Positions 1 through 5,335 of a stretch of DNA of 11,094 nt are shown here, piece after piece (position 1 is the stretch's first letter; every line of letters begins with the position of its first letter). The position numbers were made by a program, and so were the translations under genes. The stretch comes from DATDMG01 sp036518955. Lineage in GTDB: Bacteria; Actinomycetota; Actinomycetes; Actinomycetales; Kineosporiaceae. The DNA is taken from the NCBI GenBank assembly GCA_036518955.1, contig DATDMG010000087.1:1-11094 (forward strand). The letters are read 5' to 3'. The notes beneath the pieces are model-generated. The model had not been told where the DNA came from. It searched no databases and saw only the letters and a program-made list of their open reading frames with translations.

Positions 1-135
1 GGGGTACGTGTCAGCCCCGGTGCCGAGTTCGGTCCCGGTGGCGAGGGATTCGCCCGGTTGAACTTCGCGACCTCCGTGGAGGTGCTCACCGAGGCCCTGG
101 ACCGGATGGCGGCCGTCGTCCTGGGTGGCAGCTAG
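1..135 (+). CDS. PatB/MalY-type aminotransferase (C-terminal end only)
   Basis: Only the last 44 codons are in the window; the reading frame enters at base 1 and stops at TAG 133-135. The visible peptide runs from VRVSPGAEFGPGGEGFARL to the C-terminus. This pattern (a V-R-V-S-P-G core, then G-P-G-G-E-G-F and R-L-N-F-A-T-S, then an E-x-L-x-E-A-L-D-R-M helix) is the usual end of PatB/MalY-like fold-type I PLP enzymes. These act as cystathionine beta-lyases (C-S lyases) or related aminotransferases in the cytosol. The R of R-L-N-F would be the conserved substrate-carboxylate-binding arginine. Substrate and full length cannot be judged from this piece. The next gene is convergent and its stop lies only 14 bp away, with no obvious terminator between them. 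Confidence 0.8.
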   Translation, partial: GVRVSPGAEFGPGGEGFARLNFATSVEVLTEALDRMAAVVLGGS

Positions 136-149
136 CGGGGCGGGCGGGG

Positions 150-704
150 TCAGACCGCGCCGAGGGCCTCCAGGACGGCGTTGCGTTCCCGGCGCAACAA
201 CAAGCCGCACCCGACGGCTTCCTCGGCAGCGGCCACCAGCAGCTCGAGCGCCAGCAGCCGGTGGCAGTCGAGCAGCGCCCGGGCCACCGTCGTCGACCGG
301 ATGCCCCGATACGTGGTGAGGTCGGCCGCGGGCAGGTCGCGGTGGAGCACCTCGAGGTGGTCGGGCCACCGGGGATCCGCGCGGGGCGCGCGCGGTGTGC
401 CGACCCGGACCGGCTTCGGGTCGTGGTCGGTGAGGTCGTGCAAGGCCAGGACGGCGTCGTGGCTGAGGAACGCGTCGGGTCCGACCCGGAGCACCGCCTC
501 GGCCAGCACGTGGCGCCGGGACGGCGGCAGAGCGCCCAGCCGGAAGAGGTCGTCGCCCACGATCACCAGGTCGCCGCGTTCCAGCAACCGGTCGAGCATG
601 TCGTCCGGGATTCCCAGCCGCACCGTGTCATCCGTCGTGAGGTACCCGTGCCGCTCCAGGGCACAGGCCGCCAGCTCGCTGCGGTAGGTCTTCCGTCGAC
701 CCAT
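150..704 (-). CDS. AbiEi-type antitoxin-like winged-helix protein (orphan)
   Basis: A 184-residue protein starting MGRRKTYRSEL. Residues about 10-58 look like the N-terminal winged helix of type IV AbiEi antitoxins: a short helix, G-Y-L-T-T-D-D, then I-P-D-D-M-L-D-R-L-L-E-R-G-D-L and a beta wing ending in D-D-L-F-R-L. The middle carries S-H-D-A-V-L-A-L-H and the end has Y-R-G-I-R-S-T-T-V-A-R-A-L-L-D, both typical of the family's C-terminal domain. In known AbiE systems AbiEi represses its own promoter and counteracts the nucleotidyltransferase toxin AbiEii. No AbiEii gene lies beside it: downstream is the PLP enzyme on the other strand, upstream a metabolic gene. I chose ATG 704 because GGTGG sits six bases upstream; an in-frame ATG at 737 would add 11 residues but has no ribosome site. 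A stand-alone transcriptional regulator is equally possible. Confidence 0.8.
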   Translation of the reverse strand: MGRRKTYRSELAACALERHGYLTTDDTVRLGIPDDMLDRLLERGDLVIVGDDLFRLGALPPSRRHVLAEAVLRVGPDAFLSHDAVLALHDLTDHDPKPVRVGTPRAPRADPRWPDHLEVLHRDLPAADLTTYRGIRSTTVARALLDCHRLLALELLVAAAEEAVGCGLLLRRERNAVLEALGAV

Positions 705-737
705 GACGTCCACCGTAGCGCTGGACGATCCTGACAT

Positions 738-752
738 CAGCCCGAGAGGCTG
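738..752. promoter_or_regulatory. Short inverted repeat upstream of the AbiEi-like gene
   Basis: A perfect 5-bp inverted repeat, CAGCC with a five-base loop and GGCTG, lies 34 bp before the chosen ATG (704) and directly before the alternative ATG (737). On the minus strand it follows an AT-richer stretch, TGTAACA, that could be part of a -10 region. AbiEi proteins are known to bind inverted repeats in their own promoters, so this could be an operator, but the arms are short and chance is a fair alternative. Confidence 0.25.
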
Positions 753-831
753 TTACATCATGTGGATGGGCCGGGACTATCAGTAGGCGGCAGGGAGTGT
801 TCGCGCCGAACGGGCCGGCGGTGGACGTGCC

Positions 832-882
832 GGTCGGGCGGGTCAGGTAGGTCGGGCGGGTCAGGTAGGTCGGGCGGGTCAG
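832..882. repeat. 18-bp tandem repeat, 2.8 copies, spanning the stop codon of the dehydrogenase gene
   Basis: The unit GGTCGGGCGGGTCAGGTA occurs at 832-849 and 850-867 as identical copies. A third copy at 868-882 matches until it reaches the end of the coding sequence. Read on the minus strand each unit contains TGA, and the copy at 868-882 holds the real stop codon of the dehydrogenase gene (complement of 879-881). The array therefore looks like a local tandem duplication of the gene's own 3' tip into the non-coding side, which leaves the protein unchanged. Confidence 0.85.
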
Positions 883-1727
883 TAGGTGTAGAAGCCCCGG
901 CCGGTCTTGCGGCCGAGGTCACCGGCCGCCACCATCCGGCGCAGCAGGCCGGGCGCGACGAACTTCGGATCCTGGGTCTCGGCGTGCACGTTGTCGATCG
1001 CGGCGAGGCTGATGTCGAGGCCGGCGAGGTCCGCGGTCTGCAACGGCCCCATCCTGTGGCCGAAGCCGTCGCGGCAGGCCGTGTCGATGTCCTCGGCCGA
1101 GGCCACGCCGGTCTCCAGCAGAGCCACCGCCTCGATGGTGAGCGCCAGCAGCATCCGGTTCGCGACGAACCCGGCGACGTCCCGGCTCACCACCACCACG
1201 GCCTTGCCCAGCCCGCGGACGAACGCCGCGGTCGCCGCCATGGTGGCGTCCGACGTCCGGTAGCCGCGGACCACCTCGCAGAGCTTCATCATCGGCACCG
1301 GTGAGAAGAAGTGGGTGCCCACGACGAACTCCGGCCGCCGGGTCGCGGCGGCGATCCGGGTGATCGGGATGGCCGAGGTGTTGGTGGCGAGCACCGCGCC
1401 GTCCTTGGCGACCCGGTCCAGCTCGGCGAAGACGGCTCGCTTCACGTCGACGTTCTCGTAGACCGCCTCGATCACGACGTCCGCGTCCGCGACCCCGTCG
1501 AGGTCGGTCGTGGTGGTGATCCGGCGGACGGCGGCCTCGGCGTCCTCCGCCGTGATCGCCTGCTTCGCGACGAACCGGGCCAGCGACTTCTCCACCGCCT
1601 CCAGCCCGCGGGCCGTCGCCTCCGGGGTGATGTCGCGCAGCACGACGTGGTGTCCGGCGACCGCGGCCACCTGGGCGATGCCGGATCCCATCAGGCCGGC
1701 TCCGACGACAGCGACAGACTGTGGCAT
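879..1727 (-). CDS. 3-hydroxyacyl-CoA (3-hydroxybutyryl-CoA) dehydrogenase
   Basis: A 282-residue soluble enzyme of the 3-hydroxyacyl-CoA dehydrogenase family, which oxidises (S)-3-hydroxyacyl-CoA to 3-ketoacyl-CoA with NAD(P), or runs in reverse. The N-terminal Rossmann fold shows V-G-A-G-L-M-G-S-G at 8-16. Expected active-site residues are in place: Ser118 in N-T-S, His139 in T-H-F-F-S-P, Glu151 in L-C-E-V-V and Asn190 in F-V-A-N-R. The Ser-His (21) and His-Glu (12) spacings are those of the family. The end K-T-G-R-G-F-Y-T-Y is typical, and the length matches single-domain Hbd/FadB2/PaaH proteins. Start ATG 1727 follows GAAGGAACGTGCC, a good ribosome site; the frame stays open upstream but lacks homology. 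It is divergent from the hexapeptide gene by 118 bp. Substrate chain length is not visible; FadB2- or PaaH-like roles are both possible. Confidence 0.93.
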   Translation of the reverse strand: MPQSVAVVGAGLMGSGIAQVAAVAGHHVVLRDITPEATARGLEAVEKSLARFVAKQAITAEDAEAAVRRITTTTDLDGVADADVVIEAVYENVDVKRAVFAELDRVAKDGAVLATNTSAIPITRIAAATRRPEFVVGTHFFSPVPMMKLCEVVRGYRTSDATMAATAAFVRGLGKAVVVVSRDVAGFVANRMLLALTIEAVALLETGVASAEDIDTACRDGFGHRMGPLQTADLAGLDISLAAIDNVHAETQDPKFVAPGLLRRMVAAGDLGRKTGRGFYTY

Positions 1728-1784
1728 GGCACGTTCCTTCGGGGGGTGGGTAGGGTCCGTAGCGATCCTGCCGGACGGCTCGGG

Positions 1785-1801
1785 CCCTGCCAGCGGCAGG
1801 G
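1785..1801. promoter_or_regulatory. Perfect 7-bp inverted repeat between divergent genes
   Basis: CCCTGCC, a three-base loop AGC, and GGCAGGG form a perfect hairpin or dyad in the 118-bp gap between the dehydrogenase (minus) and the hexapeptide protein (plus). It lies 44 bp before the plus-strand ATG and 57 bp before the minus-strand ATG, so it could be a shared operator or a leader hairpin. I see no convincing -35/-10 pair on either strand in this gap. Confidence 0.3.
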
Positions 1802-1845
1802 GTGTGATGTTCATCGCGGCCGCTCGCCGCGGGGGAGGGGGCACG

Positions 1846-2391
1846 ATGCCTGTGTACAGCTACCGCGGTGTCCTGCCGCGGATCAGCCGCAGCGCGTTCG
1901 TGCATCCCGATGCCGTCGTCATCGGCGATGTCACGATCGGGGCCCTGGCCTCGCTGTGGCCCGCGGCGGTGCTGCGCGGCGACCACGGGCGGATCGTGGT
2001 GGGGGAGCGGACGTCGGTCCAGGACGGCACCGTCGTCCACACCACCGAGCAGTGGCCCACCGAGATCGGAGCCGGTTGCGTGATCGGCCACAACGCGCAC
2101 CTCGAGGGGTGTGTCGTCGAGGACGCCTGCCTGATCGGGTCCACGTCGACGGTCCTCAACCGGGCGCACGTGGGCACCGGGTCGGTGGTGGCCGCCGCCG
2201 CTCTCGTCACCGAGGGGTTGCGCGTGCCGTCGTCATCCGTGGTCGTGGGGGTTCCCGGCCGGGTGCGACCCATCGAGGGCGCCGGGTACGACGACCGGAT
2301 CGCCCGGGCTGCCGCGATCTACGTCGAGAACGCGCGCCGCTACCGGGAGTCGATGGCGATGGTCGACCTCACGGACTGCCTCACCGACTGA
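1846..2391 (+). CDS. Gamma-carbonic-anhydrase-like left-handed beta-helix protein
   Basis: A 181-residue protein built of hexapeptide repeats (for example V-I-G-D-V-T, I-G-A-G-C-V, V-E-D-A-C-L-I-G-S) that form a left-handed beta-helix, followed by a C-terminal helix from about residue 140. The family includes Cam/CamH carbonic anhydrases, YrdA, CaiE and PaaY, which act as trimers with metal sites between subunits. Early features are present: R44-G-D in V-L-R-G-D and Q59-D. Of the three metal histidines, His65 (V-V-H-T-T) and His82 (I-G-H) are visible. The third, normally in L-H-G-C, reads H85-L-E87-G-C, so the canonical position holds Glu and a histidine sits two residues earlier. Metal binding is therefore uncertain. 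ATG 1846 is preceded by GGGGGAGGGG at 1831-1840, a strong ribosome site. Carbonic anhydrase, acyl-CoA thioesterase (PaaY-like) or a non-catalytic role cannot be separated. Confidence 0.88.
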   Translation: MPVYSYRGVLPRISRSAFVHPDAVVIGDVTIGALASLWPAAVLRGDHGRIVVGERTSVQDGTVVHTTEQWPTEIGAGCVIGHNAHLEGCVVEDACLIGSTSTVLNRAHVGTGSVVAAAALVTEGLRVPSSSVVVGVPGRVRPIEGAGYDDRIARAAAIYVENARRYRESMAMVDLTDCLTD

Positions 2392-2417
2392 GCCGTCCAC
2401 GCGCCGACCGGCGGCGT

Positions 2418-2449
2418 CCGTGCCGGCGCCGTCGGCGCCGTCGGCACGG
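2418..2449. terminator. Hairpin between convergent genes (likely bidirectional terminator)
   Basis: CCGTGCCGGCGCC, a three-base loop, then GGCGCC, a three-base bulge and GGCACGG form a long GC stem (13 pairs) between the stop of the hexapeptide gene (2391) and that of the thioesterase (2450). There is no U-run, as is common for actinobacterial hairpin terminators, and the near-symmetry would serve both strands. Confidence 0.6.
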
Positions 2450-2863
2450 TCAGGAGCGGCCGAGGCGGTCGGGGTCGGTGACGTTCTGCAGCCGCACCTG
2501 CCCGCGCGCCACCAGCCGGCCGCCCTCGTCGGTGATCTCGACCTGCCAGAGCTGCTGAAGGCGGCCGCGGTGCACCGGCGTGGCGGTGGCGGTGAGCTCG
2601 CCCTCCCGGACGGCGCGCAGGAAGTCCGTCTGGTTGCTCACCCCCACCACGTGGCCACGGTCGCCGAGCCAGATCGCGGCACCGAAGCTCGCGGCGGACT
2701 CGACCGCGGCGCAGTACACCCCGCCGTGGACGATCCCGTGCGGCTGGTGGTGTTCCGGCCCCACCAGCCAGGTGACGACCGCCCGGTCGGGCGTCATCTC
2801 GCGGAACTCCATCTTCAGATGGGCGTCCAAGCCGCTGGTGATGTCAGGGAGGCCGTCGGTCAC
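2450..2863 (-). CDS. PaaI-type hotdog-fold acyl-CoA thioesterase
   Basis: A 137-residue single hotdog domain. The signature P-H-G-I-V-H-G-G at 41-48 is followed seven residues later by Glu55 (V-E-S), the HGG-x6-E arrangement of the PaaI/EntH/Arthrobacter 4-hydroxybenzoyl-CoA thioesterase group, in which this Glu is the catalytic base or nucleophile. V-S-N-Q-T-D-F-L-R-A at 75-84 and the strand L-V-A-R-G-Q-V-R-L-Q-N near the end also fit. Such proteins hydrolyse acyl-CoA or aryl-CoA thioesters in the cytosol as dimers of dimers. The start is GTG 2863; no clear ribosome site precedes it, but a TACCCT box lies six bases upstream, suggesting a leaderless message. It is on the same strand as the membrane protein upstream (72-bp gap), but a hairpin lies between them, so it is probably transcribed alone. 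The substrate is unknown. Confidence 0.9.
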   Translation of the reverse strand: MTDGLPDITSGLDAHLKMEFREMTPDRAVVTWLVGPEHHQPHGIVHGGVYCAAVESAASFGAAIWLGDRGHVVGVSNQTDFLRAVREGELTATATPVHRGRLQQLWQVEITDEGGRLVARGQVRLQNVTDPDRLGRS

Positions 2864-2869
2864 CGGGCC

Positions 2870-2875
2870 AGGGTA
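2870..2875 (-). promoter_or_regulatory. Possible -10 box of a leaderless thioesterase transcript
   Basis: On the minus strand TACCCT (TANNNT consensus) ends six bases before the GTG start at 2863. This is the spacing expected when transcription begins at the start codon itself. Leaderless genes are frequent in actinobacteria. No good -35 is visible and the motif is short, so this stays tentative. Confidence 0.35.
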
Positions 2876-2910
2876 CGGGAGGTGCCGCGGCGCCTTCGGG
2901 TGGGTGCCGG

Positions 2911-2929
2911 CCCGGGGTGCCGACCCGGG
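2911..2929 (-). terminator. Hairpin after the membrane-protein gene
   Basis: CCCGGG, a seven-base loop and CCCGGG again (a self-complementary 6-bp arm) lie just 7 bp past the stop of the membrane-protein gene. A GC stem so close to a stop, without a U-run, fits an actinobacterial terminator and would separate this gene from the thioesterase. Confidence 0.45.
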
Positions 2930-2935
2930 TTCACG

Positions 2936-3637
2936 TCAGGCACCCAGGCCGACGCGGTCCACCCGGCGGTGGTAACGCATCCCGGCCAGGCCTCCGACCC
3001 AGGCCCCGACCAGCGCGGCGACACCGGCGAGCAGGCCGATGAGGACGCCGTCCGCGGTGACCCAGGCGGAGCCCGCGGAGAACCTGGGGATGCCGGTGAC
3101 GGCGCTCAGCGCGGCCCACTGGGTGCCGGCGAGCGCGCCGAGCGCGGCGACCACCAGCATGATCACCACTGCCCAGGCGAACACCGCCAGCCCCTGCCGG
3201 GCGCCGTTGAACCGGGCCATCCGGCCGGCGACGTACCCGCCGCAGAAGTAGGCGGCGAACAGAATGAGGACGATCATCACGGCGCCCCGGGTGCCGCGCC
3301 AGGTGACGCCGACGTCGGGATGGGACACCGACTGGCCGTTCAGGACGCCCACGGCCGTGCCGCCGGCGGCCACGAGCGCGGTGAGCAGCACGGCCGTGCC
3401 GGTGGCGGTCAGCCAGCCGAAGAACGCGGAACCGAGCTTGACGCCCCCGAAGGCCTCCCGCTGGCGGGCCACCACGGCGCGCCGGTCGAGCACGCTGGTC
3501 GCGGCGGTGGGCCTGGGGCCGGCGATCGTGCCGTCCCGTCCGTCGAGGGGTTCGTCGGTGACGGCCCGGTCGAGGCGCGCGGTGGTCCCTGCCTGCCGGT
3601 CGCGCCGGTGGCTCGCGTTCCAGTGGTCGAGATTCAT
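2936..3637 (-). CDS. Four-helix integral membrane protein of unknown function
   Basis: A 233-residue protein. Residues 1-60 are polar and rich in Arg/Asp with no signal peptide, and probably lie in the cytoplasm. Four hydrophobic segments follow: about 70-98 (starting S-A-F-F-G-W-L-T-A-T-G), 118-138 (including A-A-Y-F-C-G-G-Y-V-A-G-R), 149-170 and 196-220. The second segment leads into a G-R-M-A-R-F-N-G-A-R-Q-G loop and the end is a short basic tail, R-Y-H-R-R. The G-V-K-L-G-S-A-F-F-G-W and G-G-Y-V-A-G-R-M elements recur in small actinobacterial membrane proteins without assigned function; I recall the pattern but cannot name a characterised member. Start ATG 3637 has GAGGAA and GGGA upstream and the preceding frame has no homology. 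No catalytic motif is visible, so I assign no function. Confidence 0.82.
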   Translation of the reverse strand: MNLDHWNASHRRDRQAGTTARLDRAVTDEPLDGRDGTIAGPRPTAATSVLDRRAVVARQREAFGGVKLGSAFFGWLTATGTAVLLTALVAAGGTAVGVLNGQSVSHPDVGVTWRGTRGAVMIVLILFAAYFCGGYVAGRMARFNGARQGLAVFAWAVVIMLVVAALGALAGTQWAALSAVTGIPRFSAGSAWVTADGVLIGLLAGVAALVGAWVGGLAGMRYHRRVDRVGLGA

Positions 3638-3708
3638 CGTCGTCCCGTTCCTCTGTGCCGGGGGCCTGGGGTGGGCGAACCGGGCCGCCCCGGTGCCGGC
3701 CCTTCCCG

Positions 3709-3714
3709 GTATTA
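3709..3714 (-). promoter_or_regulatory. Candidate -10 box for the membrane-protein gene
   Basis: On the minus strand TAATAC stands out in a very GC-rich setting and closely matches the -10 consensus TATAAT. It would give a leader of about 65 nt before ATG 3637. No good -35 is seen; the -25 to -35 zone is instead occupied by the first repeat copy (3728-3737), so a DNA-binding protein at that repeat could affect this promoter. Confidence 0.4.
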
Positions 3715-3727
3715 CCCCGGTTCTGGC

Positions 3728-3845
3728 GTGATCATGCATGACGGCAATGGTGTGCACCGGCAGCGATCGGGCCCGCCGGCAGTGATCATGCGGGCGACGT
3801 CCGGGCGGTCCGCGGGTTGCATGATCACGGCGGAGGTGCATGATC
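3728..3845. repeat. Block of four GTGATCATGC-type repeats in both orientations
   Basis: GTGATCATGC occurs at 3728-3737 and 3782-3791, 54 bp apart. Its reverse complement GCATGATCAC occurs at 3819-3828, and a shortened inverted copy, GCATGATC, at 3838-3845. Copies two and three form a perfect 10-bp inverted repeat with a 27-bp spacer. The region 3638-3892 contains no gene. Four copies of a 10-mer, AT-richer than its surroundings, within 118 bp cannot reasonably be chance. Possible identities are an extragenic palindromic (REP-like) family, the remains of a small mobile element, or a cluster of protein-binding sites. I saw no other copy in the window. Confidence 0.75.
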
Positions 3846-3892
3846 TCTACCGGCGGGGAGGACGAGTGCTGGGTGGTACCTGTGAGGACCGG

Positions 3893-4270
3893 CGGAATGC
3901 CGGGCCGAGTGAGTTCCTCGGCGCGATCGCCGTCCGGGAACGGGAGCGGATCTGGGCCCGCAACCGGGCTCTCATCGCGGCCAACCTGGGCGTGTTCCAC
4001 GAGTTCTTCGCCCGGCACGCCGACCTGTTCGAATGGACGGCGCCCGACGGCGGGTGCGTGGCCTTCCCCCGGTACCTCGGGGCGGAGGGGGTGGAGGCGT
4101 TCTGCCAGGACCTCGTCGAGACCGAGGGGGTGCTGCTCCTGCCCGCGAGCATCTTCGCCTCCGACCTCGCGTCGGTGCCCGCGGACCGCTTCCGCCTCGG
4201 GGTGGGACGCCGGGACCCGATGCCGGCACTGGCGGCCGTCGACCGTCGGCTCTCCCGCCGGCGTCCGTGA
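3893..4270 (+). pseudogene. 5'-truncated class I/II aminotransferase remnant
   Basis: The frame ending at TGA 4268-4270 codes for a clear C-terminal domain of a fold-type I aminotransferase. It shows N-A-G-P-S-E-F-L-G-A-I-A-V-R at its start, a helix R-N-R-A-L-I-A-A-N-L-G-V-F, then W-T-A-P-D-G-G-C-V-A-F-P-R-Y, then G-V-L-L-L-P-A-S-I-F and F-R-L-G-V-G-R-R-D-P. The Arg in the last element would bind the substrate carboxylate. Homology begins near base 3893, so about the first 60% of a normal 360-400-residue protein is missing, including the cofactor-binding lysine. The preceding 250 bp hold repeats instead. An in-frame ATG at 3821 could yield a 149-residue fragment, but this could not be a working transaminase. 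The downstream part is free of frameshifts, which suggests that the loss is recent or that the fragment is still expressed. Confidence 0.75.
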
Positions 4271-4298
4271 GGCCGGGCGCAGGGGCCGGCCGGAGCCG

Positions 4299-4318
4299 GG
4301 GGCGCAGACCGGCGCCCC
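4299..4318 (+). terminator. Hairpin after the aminotransferase remnant
   Basis: GGGGCGC, a six-base loop and GCGCCCC form a perfect 7-bp GC stem 28 bp beyond the remnant's stop codon. It would end transcription coming from the remnant before the quinone oxidoreductase gene. No U-run follows. Confidence 0.4.
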
Positions 4319-4387
4319 GCACCATGATGGGGGCATGACGCGTCAGCAGCTGCTGGCCGACTGCCTGTCCGAACGGTGGTGATCGAC

Positions 4388-5335
4388 ATGCCGATCGCAG
4401 TGGTGGCCGCGGGGTTCGGCGGCCCGGAGAACCTGGAGCTCGTCGAGCGGGACGTGCGCGAGCCGGGGCCGGGGGAGGCGTTGCTCGCGGTCCGGGCGGC
4501 CGGCGTCAACCCGATCGATGCCAAGTCGTACAGCGGCGCCTTCGGGAACGACCCTTCGAGGCTGCCGATGCCGCTGGGCCTGGAGGCCGCCGGCGTGGTG
4601 CGCGCGGTCGGGCCCGACGCCGGGGGTCCGGCGGGACCGATCCGGGTCGGCGACGAGGTGATCGCCTTCCGGATCAGCGGTGGGTACGCCGACGAGCTGG
4701 TCGTCCCGGCCTCGGCGCTGGTCCCCAAGCCGCCCCAGCTGGCCTGGGACGCCGCGTCCGGGCTGATGCTGGCCGGCACGACGGCGGTGCACGCCCTGCG
4801 CGTCGCGAGAGCGGCCCCGGGCGAGACGCTGCTCCTGCACGGCGGCTCCGGCGCGGTGGGGTTGGCGGCCCTGCAGCTCGCGGTCGCCGGCGGCACCCGG
4901 GTGATCGCGACGGCCTCGCCGGGCCACCACGACCTGCTCCGCGAGCTCGGCGCCGAGCCGGTGGCGTACGGGCCGGGGCTCGCCGACCGGGTGCGCGCAC
5001 TGGCTCCGGAGGGGGTCGTGGCCGCCGTCGACACGGTGGGGACCGACGAGGCCGTGGATGTGTCGGTCGAGCTCGTCGGCGACCTGTCCCGGGTGGTCAC
5101 CATCGCCGGGTTCGCCCGCGGCGCGGAGCGCGGGATCGTCCGGATCGGGGGCGGCCCGGGCGCTGATCCGGGCACCGCGATCCGGGACGCCGCGCGGCTC
5201 GAGCTGGCGAGCGCCGTCGCGGCCGGCCGGCTCCAGGTGCTGGTCGCCGCCCGCCATCCGCTGGCCGACGCCGCCGCGGCGCATCGCGCCGTCCTCGGCC
5301 GGCACCGGCCGGGCAAGATCGCCCTTATCCCGTGA
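4388..5335 (+). CDS. Zinc-independent quinone oxidoreductase (MDR superfamily)
   Basis: A 315-residue medium-chain dehydrogenase/reductase. The N-terminal GroES-like domain has A-A-G-V-N-P-I-D-A-K at 37-46 and G-L-E-A-A-G-V-V at 64-71. The Rossmann domain starts with L-L-L-H-G-G-S-G-A-V-G at 148-158, where the A-x-x-G form marks NADPH-linked quinone oxidoreductases. The cysteine cluster of the structural zinc and the catalytic zinc ligands of alcohol dehydrogenases are absent. The end, H-R-P-G-K-I-A-L, is typical. Such enzymes reduce quinones or the C=C bond of enones in the cytosol. I chose ATG 4388; tandem GTG codons at 4376 and 4379 are in frame and would add three to four residues, and GGTGG at 4375-4379 could serve as ribosome site for ATG 4388. 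Its stop region overlaps that of the convergent SDR gene by 11 bp. The physiological substrate is unknown. Confidence 0.9.
   Translation: MPIAVVAAGFGGPENLELVERDVREPGPGEALLAVRAAGVNPIDAKSYSGAFGNDPSRLPMPLGLEAAGVVRAVGPDAGGPAGPIRVGDEVIAFRISGGYADELVVPASALVPKPPQLAWDAASGLMLAGTTAVHALRVARAAPGETLLLHGGSGAVGLAALQLAVAGGTRVIATASPGHHDLLRELGAEPVAYGPGLADRVRALAPEGVVAAVDTVGTDEAVDVSVELVGDLSRVVTIAGFARGAERGIVRIGGGPGADPGTAIRDAARLELASAVAAGRLQVLVAARHPLADAAAAHRAVLGRHRPGKIALIP

Noticed and set aside
762..1304. Plus-strand frame with GRSGG repeats
   Set aside because: It is a shadow of the dehydrogenase gene plus the 18-bp array, without a ribosome site or family motif.
3728..3845. Replication origin or DnaA-box cluster
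   Set aside because: The motif GTGATCATGC does not match the DnaA box TTATCCACA, and no replication gene lies nearby.
2420..3890. Long plus-strand frame leading into the aminotransferase remnant
   Set aside because: It is the antisense shadow of the thioesterase and the membrane protein, with His/Gly/Pro-rich nonsense. Only the part after about 3893 has homology.
3638..4387. Complete insertion sequence around the repeats
   Set aside because: No transposase frame, no long terminal inverted repeats and no clear target duplication are visible.
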